Made by a program: the position numbers and the translations under genes | Source: an uncultured Duncaniella sp. | GTDB taxonomy: Bacteria > Bacteroidota > Bacteroidia > Bacteroidales > Muribaculaceae | Assembly (NCBI GenBank): GCA_910587515.1 | Contig: CAJULW010000014.1 | Location: 62,001 to 126,000 of the forward strand | DNA length: 64,000 nt | Reading direction: 5' to 3' | Part shown: positions 1-9,338 of the stretch, in pieces | Layout of the letters: the number at the start of each line of letters is the position of its first letter | How positions within the stretch are numbered: position 1 is the stretch's first letter | The notes under the pieces: model-generated | What the model was told of the DNA's origin: nothing | What the model saw: the letters and a program-made list of their open reading frames with translations, nothing else | Databases searched by the model: none

Positions 1-856
1 AAGGTCGAGACGGATCATCTCCCTCCGGAAGAATCAAGGTAGCATTATCTTCCCATCCGTCAGCATATATGACAGGAGGCTCAGACGACAGAAAGGAATC
101 CGACAATTCAAATTCAAATTTCTTTCCGGCTACCATGCAGCATATACGTGGAGCTTCTTCCCCGTCTAAAAGTGATATTCCGCAATCATACAGTTTTCCG
201 CTCTCTGCCTTATCGACCTCCGCACATCTGAAACATACATCCCTGCCATCCGGCATCGAAAAAGAGAGATATAATGACAATTTCCCTGGATTGACATAAA
301 GCAATCGTGAATCAGACGGCTGAAGACAGAAATAACCACCGCCATCAGAATGGACGTATGCGCGGACATCACTAAAACCGGACAAAAATTCAGGCGCAAA
401 ATCCACCTTTACAGCCACGCTGACGAGAGCCATCACAAGTTTCGATTCTGTCGACCTGTCGGCAGCCACCACCGTTCTGACCGAACCAAAATAACAGGGC
501 GACTCAAATCCTTCCGACTGATAGCCATACACCGCACTGATTTCGTAGCCACCGGCTAAATATCGGTCACTGACAGGAAAATCCGCTGACGAATCCCACG
601 TGTGTGAGTATGCCCCGTTCACCGATTTCATAGTCACAGAGACATCGTCCATGTCAGGCATAAATGCACCGACAGACAATACCACACCCTCGGGAGATCT
701 CAAAGAATTGTCAATCCCAAACTCCACAGAAAGGATACCTACGTCATTCGAAAAAGACGCCCTGTCATCTGAACAGCCATACAAAAACAGGCTGACAATA
801 AAGGCCAAAACGATTATTGCATCCGATATTTGAGGGAGATGAGGTTTGCGTGGCAT
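1..856 (-). CDS. DUF4493-like lipoprotein, 3' end outside the window
   Basis: The frame stays open from the ATG at 856 to the left edge (285 codons seen), so the C-terminus is missing. The N-terminus has a hydrophobic segment ending in a lipobox (LYGC, Cys about residue 28), so it should be a lipoprotein. The following stretch (GILSVEFGIDNS, then short beta-rich blocks such as GGYEISAVYG and VAVKVDF) resembles the DUF4493 family of Bacteroidales surface proteins, which has no assigned function. It starts 10 bp after the murI stop on the same strand, so co-transcription is possible. The family call is from memory of its pattern, not a search. Confidence 0.75.
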   Translation of the reverse strand, partial: MPRKPHLPQISDAIIVLAFIVSLFLYGCSDDRASFSNDVGILSVEFGIDNSLRSPEGVVLSVGAFMPDMDDVSVTMKSVNGAYSHTWDSSADFPVSDRYLAGGYEISAVYGYQSEGFESPCYFGSVRTVVAADRSTESKLVMALVSVAVKVDFAPEFLSGFSDVRAYVHSDGGGYFCLQPSDSRLLYVNPGKLSLYLSFSMPDGRDVCFRCAEVDKAESGKLYDCGISLLDGEEAPRICCMVAGKKFEFELSDSFLSSEPPVIYADGWEDNATLILPEGDDPSRP

Positions 857-866
857 TATTATTATG

Positions 867-1697
867 TCAGAAACTAATATGATTCGCTTTCAAAGGCGTA
901 TGAAGAAACATTTCCGCTGACTCTGTGAATTTGTCAGGATTTTCAGTCGTAAAATATTCGCAATCCCCACCTTTCGTACACTGGATATCCATTTCGGGAT
1001 GACGTTTCAGATAATCCTCAAGGCTCGCGGCTACGAGCTCCCCCTGAGTGACTATTGTAGCACGGCCGTCGACCTGCTTACGGATCTTATCGATCAACAA
1101 TGGATAGTGTGTACATGCAAGTATCAGAGTATCCGTCTCAGGTTCAGAGGCAAACAGTTCCTCAACATATTTTTCAACGAAATAGTCAGCCCCCGGACAA
1201 TCGTATTCACGGTTCTCAACCAAAGGTACCCACATCGGACATGGAACCGAAACTGTCCTGAACTGAGGGAAAAATTTCGCGATCTCTATATCATAAGTAC
1301 CGGAACTGACAGTGCCGGGTGTGCCGAGCACTCCGATATTTCCATTTTTGCTTATCGAACCGAGAGCCTCGACCGTAGGGATAACAACTCCAAGCACCCT
1401 GCGCGATGAATCCCACATCGGGAGATCTCTTTGTTGGATAGTACGCAATGCTTTAGCTGAAGCCGTGTTGCACGCAAGGATCACAAGATGGCATCCTTTC
1501 GAAAAGAGAGTCTCCACAGCCTGACGCGTAAACTCATAAACGACATCGAATGACCGTGTCCCGTAAGGATTCCTGGCGTTATCTCCAAGATATATATAGT
1601 CATATTGTGGAAGACGGCGACGGATCTCCTTTAATATCGTAAGGCCACCATAACCGGAGTCAAAAACTCCTATCGGCCCTGGATTTGATGAAAACAT
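867..1697 (-). CDS. murI: Glutamate racemase
   Basis: Cytoplasmic enzyme that turns L-glutamate into D-glutamate for peptidoglycan. The protein has 276 residues, the usual length. It shows the N-terminal GVFDSGYGGLT motif and both catalytic cysteines, in ACNTASA and ACTHYPL. It lies downstream of the nuo-atp run on the same strand, separated from nuoN by a hairpin at 1724-1763. I see no clear TAnnTTTG box before it, so it may depend on read-through or a weaker promoter. Confidence 0.97.
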   Translation of the reverse strand: MFSSNPGPIGVFDSGYGGLTILKEIRRRLPQYDYIYLGDNARNPYGTRSFDVVYEFTRQAVETLFSKGCHLVILACNTASAKALRTIQQRDLPMWDSSRRVLGVVIPTVEALGSISKNGNIGVLGTPGTVSSGTYDIEIAKFFPQFRTVSVPCPMWVPLVENREYDCPGADYFVEKYVEELFASEPETDTLILACTHYPLLIDKIRKQVDGRATIVTQGELVAASLEDYLKRHPEMDIQCTKGGDCEYFTTENPDKFTESAEMFLHTPLKANHISF

Positions 1698-1723
1698 TCT
1701 TGTAGAGTTTAAGATTTATCATA

Positions 1724-1763
1724 ATCTCCGGTTGCAACACAAATTTTGCCTGCAACCGGAGAT
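1724..1763 (-). terminator. Hairpin after nuoN, end of the nuo-atp run
   Basis: A perfect 13-bp inverted repeat (ATCTCCGGTTGCA and its complement) with a 14-base loop lies between nuoN and murI. No strong T-run follows on the minus strand, so it could stop transcription, protect the 3' end, or act as a partial terminator. Confidence 0.65.
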
Positions 1764-1791
1764 GTTTATTTTAGATCAAAAAAGCTCGTAT

Positions 1792-3234
1792 CTATGCAGC
1801 TACAGTCAAAAGATAGTCGTAGAAATAGCTTACGATACCGAGTCCTATTATACCGGCTACACAGACCCACATGCCAAGACGCTCCGAGCAAGCCGAACGG
1901 AATGTAGCGATCGGTTCTTCGCTCTCATTGATAAACATCGCTTTGACAACAAGCAGATAATAGTAAAGCGATATGATCGTATTGATAAGAGCTACAAGAA
2001 CAAGTACATACAAGGCCACGGAATCCGTGCCGTTAAGCGTAGCTGTGAATACGAAGAACTTACTGAAAAATCCTGCAAACGGAGGGATACCGGCCAAAGA
2101 GAACATCGCTAGCATCATCGTTACGGCAAGACGTGGGTTTGTCTTGTAAAGGCCGTTATAATCAGTCATATTTACTTTACCGGTGGCATTCTCTATCGCC
2201 CCAATAACACCGAAAGCCGCCAGATTGGAGAATATATACACAAGCGTATAAAACATGAGCGCAGAAACACCCATAGCATTGTGGCCTACAATCGCAAGCA
2301 TTATATAACCGGCCTGCGATATGGATGAAAACGCAAGAAACCTTTTCATATTCACCTGACGTATCGCAAACAGGTTACCTACGGTTATCGTAAGTATGAT
2401 GAGAGTATAAAGCATCCATTCCCAAGCAGCCTCATAGACTGAACCGAACACCTGGGTCAAAACGACAAGAAAAGCGAAAGCCGCAGACCCTTTGGAGATG
2501 ACAGAAAGGTATGAAGTGACAGAAGTCGGAGCACCCTGATAGACATCCGCGGTCCACAGGTGAAAAGGAACCAGTGAAAGTTTGAAACCGAAACCAGCCA
2601 TAACGAAAGCAAGTGCGACAGCGAGCATAACCCCCATCTGCGAACCTATCATCGCTGCGATTCCGGAATAATAAAGAGTTCCCGAAAGCGCGTAGACAAA
2701 CGATAGACCCATCAAAAGAATCGCAGACGAAAAGACAGCGGTGAGGACATACTTTATAGCAGCCTCGTGGCTTTCATAACGGTGTTTGTCAAATGCCACG
2801 AGAGCACAGAGCGGAAGCGAGGCTGTTTCAAGACCGATGATGAACATCAGGAAATGACGGCTCGAAATCATCAGATACATACCCAACAGGGTGAGGAGGA
2901 TGAGTTCATAAAACTCTCCGCGACGAACCGCGGTGAACTCCGAATTTGCCCACTTAAGCGACTGGACAAGAACGATAAGGACACCGACATTGAGTATATT
3001 TTTGATCGCTGCCACGACCGGAGAACCAACATACATGCCGGCAAACGCAGACGTAGCTTGCGCACCCGATTCAAAAAATCCGTAGACAGTCAAGGCCAAC
3101 ATTCCGAGACATGCCGCAACCGGCACACCTTTAGCAGACTTCTTTCCTGCAAAAGTATCGTAAAGGAAGACTAATAGGAATACGATCAACAATCCTATCT
3201 CCTGCTTTAGTGCTAAAAACTGTGAATAATCCAT
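1792..3234 (-). CDS. nuoN: NADH-quinone oxidoreductase subunit N
   Basis: Antiporter-like membrane subunit of complex I, one of three proton-pumping modules. The 480-residue protein is almost entirely transmembrane (about 14 helices) and carries typical subunit motifs: GLETASLPL with the key Glu in helix V, a Lys in the GFGFKLSLVPFH region, and FSSISQAGY. It is the last gene of the nuo-atp run, 14 bp after nuoM, matching the usual L-M-N order. Confidence 0.96.
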   Translation of the reverse strand: MDYSQFLALKQEIGLLIVFLLVFLYDTFAGKKSAKGVPVAACLGMLALTVYGFFESGAQATSAFAGMYVGSPVVAAIKNILNVGVLIVLVQSLKWANSEFTAVRRGEFYELILLTLLGMYLMISSRHFLMFIIGLETASLPLCALVAFDKHRYESHEAAIKYVLTAVFSSAILLMGLSFVYALSGTLYYSGIAAMIGSQMGVMLAVALAFVMAGFGFKLSLVPFHLWTADVYQGAPTSVTSYLSVISKGSAAFAFLVVLTQVFGSVYEAAWEWMLYTLIILTITVGNLFAIRQVNMKRFLAFSSISQAGYIMLAIVGHNAMGVSALMFYTLVYIFSNLAAFGVIGAIENATGKVNMTDYNGLYKTNPRLAVTMMLAMFSLAGIPPFAGFFSKFFVFTATLNGTDSVALYVLVLVALINTIISLYYYLLVVKAMFINESEEPIATFRSACSERLGMWVCVAGIIGLGIVSYFYDYLLTVAA

Positions 3235-3248
3235 TGCTATTAATCTTA

Positions 3249-4754
3249 TTAGTTCAGACCTATCACGGTGAAGATTTCGGGACTGAAAGTGAACTTGATG
3301 AGGTCAATGAAGAAGTTGGGGAAGAACCCGATCGCAGCCACACACACAATCAGAGTAGCGGTCGAAAGGCGTTCCCACCATTTGGCATCAGTCAATGTCA
3401 GATGATGCTCGTCATATACAGGACCATACAGGAGCTTACCAACGACACGCAAGATATAGACAGCTGTCGTGACAATAGAGCTACATGCGACGATCACAAA
3501 AACACGGTGGAACATGTCCGAATGCTGGAATGAGCCTACAAAAATCGTCATCTCGGCTACAAAACCCGAAAGGCCGGGCAGACCAAGCGAAGCCATACCG
3601 GCTATGACATAGCAAACCGAAAGATACGGAAGAATCTGCATCATACCACCCATCTCGCGTATGTCACGTGTGTGTGTACGACCGTAGATCATACCGATAA
3701 GGGCGAAGAATAGAGCCGTCATCAGGCCGTGGGAAAGCATCTGCATTATCGCACCGGTCATCGCTGTTGTGTTGAGCATAAGAATTGCGAAAAGCACCAA
3801 TCCGCAATGCGACACCGATGAATACGCATTGATATACTTAAGGTCATTCTGCACACATGCGCTGAATGCGCCATAGACAACCGATATACCAGTAAGAATA
3901 AGGAATATCCAAGCAAGTTCGTTTGCGGCCTGAGGCATTAGATAGATAGCCACGCGGAAGCATCCGTAACCGCCAAGCTTCATAAGCACACCCGCATGAA
4001 GCATCGAAACCGCAGTCGGAGCCGAGGCATGACCGTCGGGAGACCATGTATGGAAGGGGAACATCGCACCGAGAACACCGAAACCGACAAAAGTCATCGG
4101 GAAAAGGAATGTCTGCCACCCATGGCTTATCGCATCGTTCTTAGCGATTTCAAGAATGTTCCATGTCAACGGCTGTCCTTCGGGAGCCGAGTGGTAATAA
4201 ATGCCGATGAGACCAAGCATCAGGAATGCAGACCCACCCATAAGCATCAAGGTCAACTTCATCGCTGAATAGTTCTTATTTCCGCTGCCCCATACACCAA
4301 TGAGAAGATACATCGGGATGAGCGCAACCTCATAGAACATAAACATCGTGAAAAGATCGATCGAAATAAAGAAACCGTAGACCCCAGTGGAAAGGAGTAT
4401 CAACCAAAGGAAAAATTCTTTAGGCTGTGGTATTTCCCATGATGCAAAGCTTCCGGTTATCAGAATGATGCCGGTAAGGATCAACATGGCGATCGAAATA
4501 CCGTCGACACCTACGGCAAGATGAATATTGAGCGGAGCAAACCATTGCCAAGAGTCTACCCACAGCATCGGATCAGAAACTCCGTCCGCACGCAATGCAA
4601 GATAATCAATCAAAAGCCAGACCGAAAGAGCCGTGAGAGCCACAGAACCCACAACAGCCACAGCACGGATCTGCTTGATATTCCGACAGAGGAATAACCC
4701 CAGCATCATGACCAGGGGTATTACCACAAAGTAAATTAATATATTGGAAAACAT
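3249..4754 (-). CDS. nuoM: NADH-quinone oxidoreductase subunit M
   Basis: Antiporter-like proton-pumping subunit of complex I. Typical motifs are visible: MFYEVALIPMYLLIGVWG (helix V Glu), FPFHTWSPDGHASAPTAVS and YSSVSHCGL. I place the start at the ATG at 4754 (MFSNILIYF). A GTG further out at 4796 would overlap the nuoL end by 11 bp and add 14 polar residues before the first helix. The chosen start gives 501 residues. Lies between nuoL and nuoN. Confidence 0.95.
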   Translation of the reverse strand: MFSNILIYFVVIPLVMMLGLFLCRNIKQIRAVAVVGSVALTALSVWLLIDYLALRADGVSDPMLWVDSWQWFAPLNIHLAVGVDGISIAMLILTGIILITGSFASWEIPQPKEFFLWLILLSTGVYGFFISIDLFTMFMFYEVALIPMYLLIGVWGSGNKNYSAMKLTLMLMGGSAFLMLGLIGIYYHSAPEGQPLTWNILEIAKNDAISHGWQTFLFPMTFVGFGVLGAMFPFHTWSPDGHASAPTAVSMLHAGVLMKLGGYGCFRVAIYLMPQAANELAWIFLILTGISVVYGAFSACVQNDLKYINAYSSVSHCGLVLFAILMLNTTAMTGAIMQMLSHGLMTALFFALIGMIYGRTHTRDIREMGGMMQILPYLSVCYVIAGMASLGLPGLSGFVAEMTIFVGSFQHSDMFHRVFVIVACSSIVTTAVYILRVVGKLLYGPVYDEHHLTLTDAKWWERLSTATLIVCVAAIGFFPNFFIDLIKFTFSPEIFTVIGLN

Positions 4755-4785
4755 ATCGTTACTATAAATTTCAGCTGTTATAGAT

Positions 4786-6732
4786 TCAAAGGACACAAAC
4801 CGCGGTGATCAGGCCGAGAACGACGGCTCCTATCAGATACCACCATATATACATCTGAACCTTACCGCTCTGGAATCCTTTTATGGCGAGCGAGGCCTTG
4901 TTTGTCACAAAGGCGAGACCGTCCATGGTTCCGTCGATGATGTGACGGTCAAACCATGCGATAGGCTTACAGATGCCGTCGAATATTATGCGACGGGTGA
5001 CGAATAGATAGATCTCATCCCAATAGAAGCGACGGTGGGCAGCGGTCCAAAGCCAACGCACAGAGTCAGCCATACGCTGCGGCTTGTCATTCTTTTTCAT
5101 ATAAAGCCATGCGGCAAATGCGATAGAAAGAGCAGCCACTCCCATGCTTAGCCCAGCGATAGTCCAATCAATATGGATATGGTATTCATGCCCGTCAAAA
5201 GTGACCAGTTCTCCAAACGGAATAAATCCGGCTACCGTAGAAACAACAGCAAGGAATATCAAAGGTAGGCTCATGGCAAGTCCAGGATCGTGTGGCCTAT
5301 GTCCGTGGTGTTCTTTTTCATAATCGGGATTATCCCACCAGAAAATCAAGAAGTACATGCGGAACATATAGAAAGCCGTCATAGCAGCCACCATCATCAT
5401 CCACAATCCCCAGAATGTTCCGTTGGCGAAACATGCGGCAAGAATCTCATCTTTTGAGAAGAACCCTGCGAAAGGCCAGATTCCCGCAATGGCGAGACAG
5501 CCGATAAGGAAAGTGATATGGGTTACAGGCATATATTTACGAAGTCCGCCCATCGCTGTATAATTGTTGGAATGAACGGCATGGATAAGTGCTCCCGCTC
5601 CGAGGAAAAGGAGTGCCTTGAACATCGCATGGGTGAACAGATGGAACATGGAAGCCATATAGCCGAGTCCTTCATGGATAGCGACATTATTTTTTGAAGC
5701 GACACCAAGCGACACCATCATAAACGCGATCTGTGAGATAGTCGAAAACGCAAGGATGCGTTTGATGTCAATCTGGGCGCACGCCACCATAGCCGCATAG
5801 AAAGCTGTCGCGGCTCCGACCACGGTTATGAACATCAAAGCGGCATCTTCAAGCATATAAAGCGGGAACAAACGTGCCACAAGATAGACACCTGCGACAA
5901 CCATCGTCGCGGCATGGATAAGAGCCGAAACCGGAGTCGGGCCTTCCATCGCGTCTGGAAGCCAGATATGAAGCGGAAGCATAGCGGATTTTCCCATACC
6001 TCCGACAAAGATCAAGACAAGAGCCCATGTCAAGGCTGAAGCTCCAAGGAAAGACGCGCCTTCGAAACTTGAGAGAACCGCTGACGGGTTCTGTGTCATC
6101 GGAAGGAAATCAAGCTGACGGGTGAAGTAAGACAGCACGAGAATACCGATAAGGAATCCGAGGTCTGCGAAACGAGTCACTATAAAAGCTTTCTTACATG
6201 CCGACACCGCAGATGGAAGAGTGTAGAAAAATCCTATAAGAAGGAACGAAGACGCACCCACGAGTTCCCAGAAAATATACATCTGGAAGATATTGGTGGC
6301 AACGACAAGCCCAAGCATAGAGAAGCTGAACAACGAAAGGAAAGCGTAGTAACGCTGAAAACCTTTCTCTCCATGCATATAGCCGAGCGAATAAACATGG
6401 ACCATGAACGAAATTGTCGGAATCACGACAAGCATCATGGCTGAAATAGGATCGAGCAGGAAGCCTATTTTTATCGCGAGCGCTGGAGTGAACTGCAACC
6501 AGGTATGGTTGAACAGCACAGCCTGCAAGCGGTCGGTTCCATCAACGAATTCAGGGTTTCCCGAAAAGAAATAGGTGAACGCCGTGTAGTAGGACAAGAG
6601 CAACACGGTTCCCATCCCGAGCGTACCGAGCGCACCGGCCAGTTTATGACTCATCTTGACTCCCGCAAGTCCAAGAAGCAGGAACATGAACAGCGGAATC
6701 GCCAATATAAGAATAGGTATTGTAATATCCAT
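4786..6732 (-). CDS. nuoL: NADH-quinone oxidoreductase subunit L
   Basis: Largest antiporter-like subunit of complex I, carrying the long lateral helix that runs along the membrane arm. It has 648 residues and about 16 membrane segments. Motifs include FWELVGASSFLLIGF (helix V Glu), MLPLHIWLPDAMEGPTPVSA and FSTISQIAFM. The His-rich loop before the C-terminal helices (EKEHHGHRPHDPG) is usual for the family. It follows nuoK by 9 bp. Confidence 0.97.
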   Translation of the reverse strand: MDITIPILILAIPLFMFLLLGLAGVKMSHKLAGALGTLGMGTVLLLSYYTAFTYFFSGNPEFVDGTDRLQAVLFNHTWLQFTPALAIKIGFLLDPISAMMLVVIPTISFMVHVYSLGYMHGEKGFQRYYAFLSLFSFSMLGLVVATNIFQMYIFWELVGASSFLLIGFFYTLPSAVSACKKAFIVTRFADLGFLIGILVLSYFTRQLDFLPMTQNPSAVLSSFEGASFLGASALTWALVLIFVGGMGKSAMLPLHIWLPDAMEGPTPVSALIHAATMVVAGVYLVARLFPLYMLEDAALMFITVVGAATAFYAAMVACAQIDIKRILAFSTISQIAFMMVSLGVASKNNVAIHEGLGYMASMFHLFTHAMFKALLFLGAGALIHAVHSNNYTAMGGLRKYMPVTHITFLIGCLAIAGIWPFAGFFSKDEILAACFANGTFWGLWMMMVAAMTAFYMFRMYFLIFWWDNPDYEKEHHGHRPHDPGLAMSLPLIFLAVVSTVAGFIPFGELVTFDGHEYHIHIDWTIAGLSMGVAALSIAFAAWLYMKKNDKPQRMADSVRWLWTAAHRRFYWDEIYLFVTRRIIFDGICKPIAWFDRHIIDGTMDGLAFVTNKASLAIKGFQSGKVQMYIWWYLIGAVVLGLITAVCVL

Positions 6733-6741
6733 AAGGCGTGA

Positions 6742-7053
6742 TTAATTTTTCATTTTAGTTGTGTCGCGGACATCAATATTCTTACTTACCCTGAACAGGT
6801 TGATGATTATCGCGATTGCAAGAGCCGTCTCAGCAGCGGCAATGGCTATTCCGAAAAGGGTGAACATCCATCCTTCCATCGAACTTGGAAAGAGAAAACG
6901 GTTGAAAACGACGAAATTGATGTCGACAGCGTTGAGCATCAGTTCAAGCGAGATAAGCATCGCTATCATATTGCGGCGGGTAAGAAAACCGTATACACCG
7001 CAACAGAACATCACGAGCGACGGTACGAGATACCAAATCAATGTAATATCCAT
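6742..7053 (-). CDS. nuoK: NADH-quinone oxidoreductase subunit K
   Basis: Small membrane subunit of complex I with three helices (103 residues). Conserved membrane glutamates in SLELMLNAVDINFV and AAAETALAIAI, which take part in proton transfer, are both present. It lies 15 bp after nuoJ and 9 bp before nuoL. Confidence 0.97.
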   Translation of the reverse strand: MDITLIWYLVPSLVMFCCGVYGFLTRRNMIAMLISLELMLNAVDINFVVFNRFLFPSSMEGWMFTLFGIAIAAAETALAIAIIINLFRVSKNIDVRDTTKMKN

Positions 7054-7068
7054 GGTTAGTGACGGGGA

Positions 7069-7584
7069 TTAACGTTTACGGGCGATGACTACACCACCGA
7101 TTATACATGCGAGTAACAACACACTCACGGCCTCGAACGGGAGAAGATACTGTTCATATCCTGTGCCAAGCATGGCCTCTCCGATACGATGCATTGTCGG
7201 ATTAGACATTGCAGGGAGCGATGTGAACATATCGGTGCAACGTGTACACAATGCCCATGCGCAAGCACCCGCGGCGGCAATTCCACCGACCAACCCCAAA
7301 ACTCTTTTCCTCGAAGCTAAACGCTCGCTGTTGTCACCGGGATGAGTCGTAAGCAGAATTGCAAACACAAACAACACCACTATTCCGCCGGCATAGACCG
7401 CAATCTGCACCGAGCCTAAAAACTCATAGTCGAGCTTGAAATAAAGGGCTGCGGTCGCAAAAAGGACAAAAAGCAGATATGTGGCCGCACGCAGGATTTT
7501 GCGTGTGGTGACAGTCAGTACCGAGAATATGACAATCGCAAGGGCGATTATCCAATAACCAATTGTACTTCCTACTGATTCCAT
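7069..7584 (-). CDS. nuoJ: NADH-quinone oxidoreductase subunit J
   Basis: Membrane subunit of complex I, 171 residues with about five helices. The family motif around LDYEFLGSVQIAVYAGGIVV is present; its helix III rearranges during turnover in studied complexes. The length is typical. Gap to nuoI is 27 bp. Confidence 0.95.
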   Translation of the reverse strand: MESVGSTIGYWIIALAIVIFSVLTVTTRKILRAATYLLFVLFATAALYFKLDYEFLGSVQIAVYAGGIVVLFVFAILLTTHPGDNSERLASRKRVLGLVGGIAAAGACAWALCTRCTDMFTSLPAMSNPTMHRIGEAMLGTGYEQYLLPFEAVSVLLLACIIGGVVIARKR

Positions 7585-7611
7585 ATACTGTGATAGTAAT
7601 TAATTTAGCTG

Positions 7612-8343
7612 TTATTTAAGCCCCGAAGCGTTTTCAGCGTCGCGTTTGGCTTTGAGCGCGGCCGCTTTTTCGAGAGCCGTACGTATTTTCGCTTCTTTCT
7701 CCGGATCGCCGGCGGCCGCAGCGAGAGCTTTGGCAGCAACCGGATCAACTTCAGGCTTCGCGGCTACGGCCGTCTCACCAACTGCCGCTGCGGCTTTCTT
7801 CGCTTCGGCCGCAGCCTTTGCCGCTGCGATTTTGGCTTCTTTTTCGGCCTTCATTTTCGCTATCTGTTCGGGAGTCGGCTGTGGCTCCTCTTTCTCCGGA
7901 AGATAGTTCAGTTTTTTGACAAGTTTTCCACGTGTATATACCGCCTGTTCGAAATCGTTGATAAATTCCAACGCATCGGTCGGACAGTTGGTCACACATA
8001 GCTGACAGAAGGTACAACTACCAAGGTCATAGATATATTTGTCGAGTTTCTTTTTCTTTTTGCCGTCCCAGGTATCAACAGTCTTTATGTCGAGTGAAAT
8101 CGTATTGTTGGGACATACTCGTTCGCAAGTTCCGCACGCGATACATTTATGGTCACCCTGATCATCGTATTTCAGGGTCAAGACAGCCCTGAAACGATCG
8201 GCTACAGGGAGATTGTCGCGATTGTCTGGATACTCTTCAGTAATTTTCGGGGTGACAAATTCTTTTCCGGTGACCTGCATTCCCTTTACGAGACTTGCGA
8301 TTCCGGAACCAAGATTCGAGAAATATTCTTTTACACTTCCCAT
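7612..8343 (-). CDS. nuoI: NADH-quinone oxidoreductase subunit I with an Ala/Lys/Glu-rich tail
   Basis: Peripheral complex I subunit that passes electrons towards quinone through two [4Fe-4S] clusters. Both cysteine sets are present (C67, C70, C73, C77 and C110, C113, C116, C120). The core ends near residue 147. About 95 residues of Ala, Lys and Glu follow, probably helical and charged, which the usual NuoI (about 150-180 residues) lacks. It is the first nuo gene after the inserted atp genes, 65 bp from atpG, with no TAnnTTTG box in that gap. Confidence 0.95.
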   Translation of the reverse strand: MGSVKEYFSNLGSGIASLVKGMQVTGKEFVTPKITEEYPDNRDNLPVADRFRAVLTLKYDDQGDHKCIACGTCERVCPNNTISLDIKTVDTWDGKKKKKLDKYIYDLGSCTFCQLCVTNCPTDALEFINDFEQAVYTRGKLVKKLNYLPEKEEPQPTPEQIAKMKAEKEAKIAAAKAAAEAKKAAAAVGETAVAAKPEVDPVAAKALAAAAGDPEKEAKIRTALEKAAALKAKRDAENASGLK

Positions 8344-8408
8344 GTCGGTTGTTCTATCTGATATGCTTTTGTTTATTCTTAAATCAAGGGGGGGTGGATG
8401 ACGGAGTT

Positions 8409-9293
8409 TTAATCCCTCACTTGCCCTCCGACAATATCGAGGAGTTCAGTTGTTATACTCTGCTGGCGTAGCTTATTATACTCGAGCCGCAACTGTTCGA
8501 GAAGTTTCTTAGCGTTGTCGTTGGCGCTCTGCATGGCCATTATTCGCGCAGCCTGTTCAGAGGCACGATTCTCGGTGAACACTTCCTGCATGACAGCAAG
8601 AAGATACATCGGAAGGACAGACACAAATATTGACGGGGCGTCGGGCTCGAAAAGATACGGGCGAGAGGCAGGCTGTAGTCCATCCGAAACAAAAGTTTCG
8701 CTGCTGACAGGCAAAAGACGATCGCATTTGACGCGCTGACGGCTAACTGACTGGAAATTCATATACAGTAGCTCCACCCTGTCAAACTCACCGTTCAAGA
8801 AACGCTCTTGTAAAGAACGGGTGAAAGATTTGACAGTTTCTCCAGACGATTTAGAATCAATACCATCCGGAAAGTCCACAGTGACACCTGAGAGTTTGAT
8901 TTTGCCTGCGGCCTTGGCGATCTTCCGTCCAACCGGGATCACGGTCATGTTCACTCCCGCGCCATAACGTGTCTGACCTTCTTTCACGATGGAAAGGAGC
9001 TCCTTAAATATGTTTATGTTATACGCACCGCAAAGACCGTCATCAGAACCGAGCACCACGATCGCCACCGAACGGATCTCACGCTCGTCAGTCAAAGGTG
9101 AGGAAAATTCAGCATCAGCCGAAAGCAGATTGCCGATTATATTCTCGATCTGCTGCCGAAACGGTAGAAGCCGACGAAGATCCGCCTCGGCTCGGTGCAT
9201 CTTAGCCGAGGAAATCATCTTCATCGCGCCTGTGATCTTCTCGCTTGAAGCCACAGAGCCGATGCGACCTTTTAGTTCTCGTAGTGTAGCCAT
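8409..9293 (-). CDS. atpG: ATP synthase gamma subunit
   Basis: Central stalk of F1, turning inside the alpha3beta3 ring. It has 294 residues with the N-terminal helix (LKGRIGSVASSEKITGAMKM) and a C-terminal helix rich in conserved residues (MQSANDNAKKLLEQL). It closes the atp set and is followed by nuoI instead of the end of an operon. Confidence 0.97.
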   Translation of the reverse strand: MATLRELKGRIGSVASSEKITGAMKMISSAKMHRAEADLRRLLPFRQQIENIIGNLLSADAEFSSPLTDEREIRSVAIVVLGSDDGLCGAYNINIFKELLSIVKEGQTRYGAGVNMTVIPVGRKIAKAAGKIKLSGVTVDFPDGIDSKSSGETVKSFTRSLQERFLNGEFDRVELLYMNFQSVSRQRVKCDRLLPVSSETFVSDGLQPASRPYLFEPDAPSIFVSVLPMYLLAVMQEVFTENRASEQAARIMAMQSANDNAKKLLEQLRLEYNKLRQQSITTELLDIVGGQVRD

Positions 9294-9338
9294 ATATAAA
9301 TTGACGGAGTGCCGTAGTTAATTTTTAAGATTTAAAAA

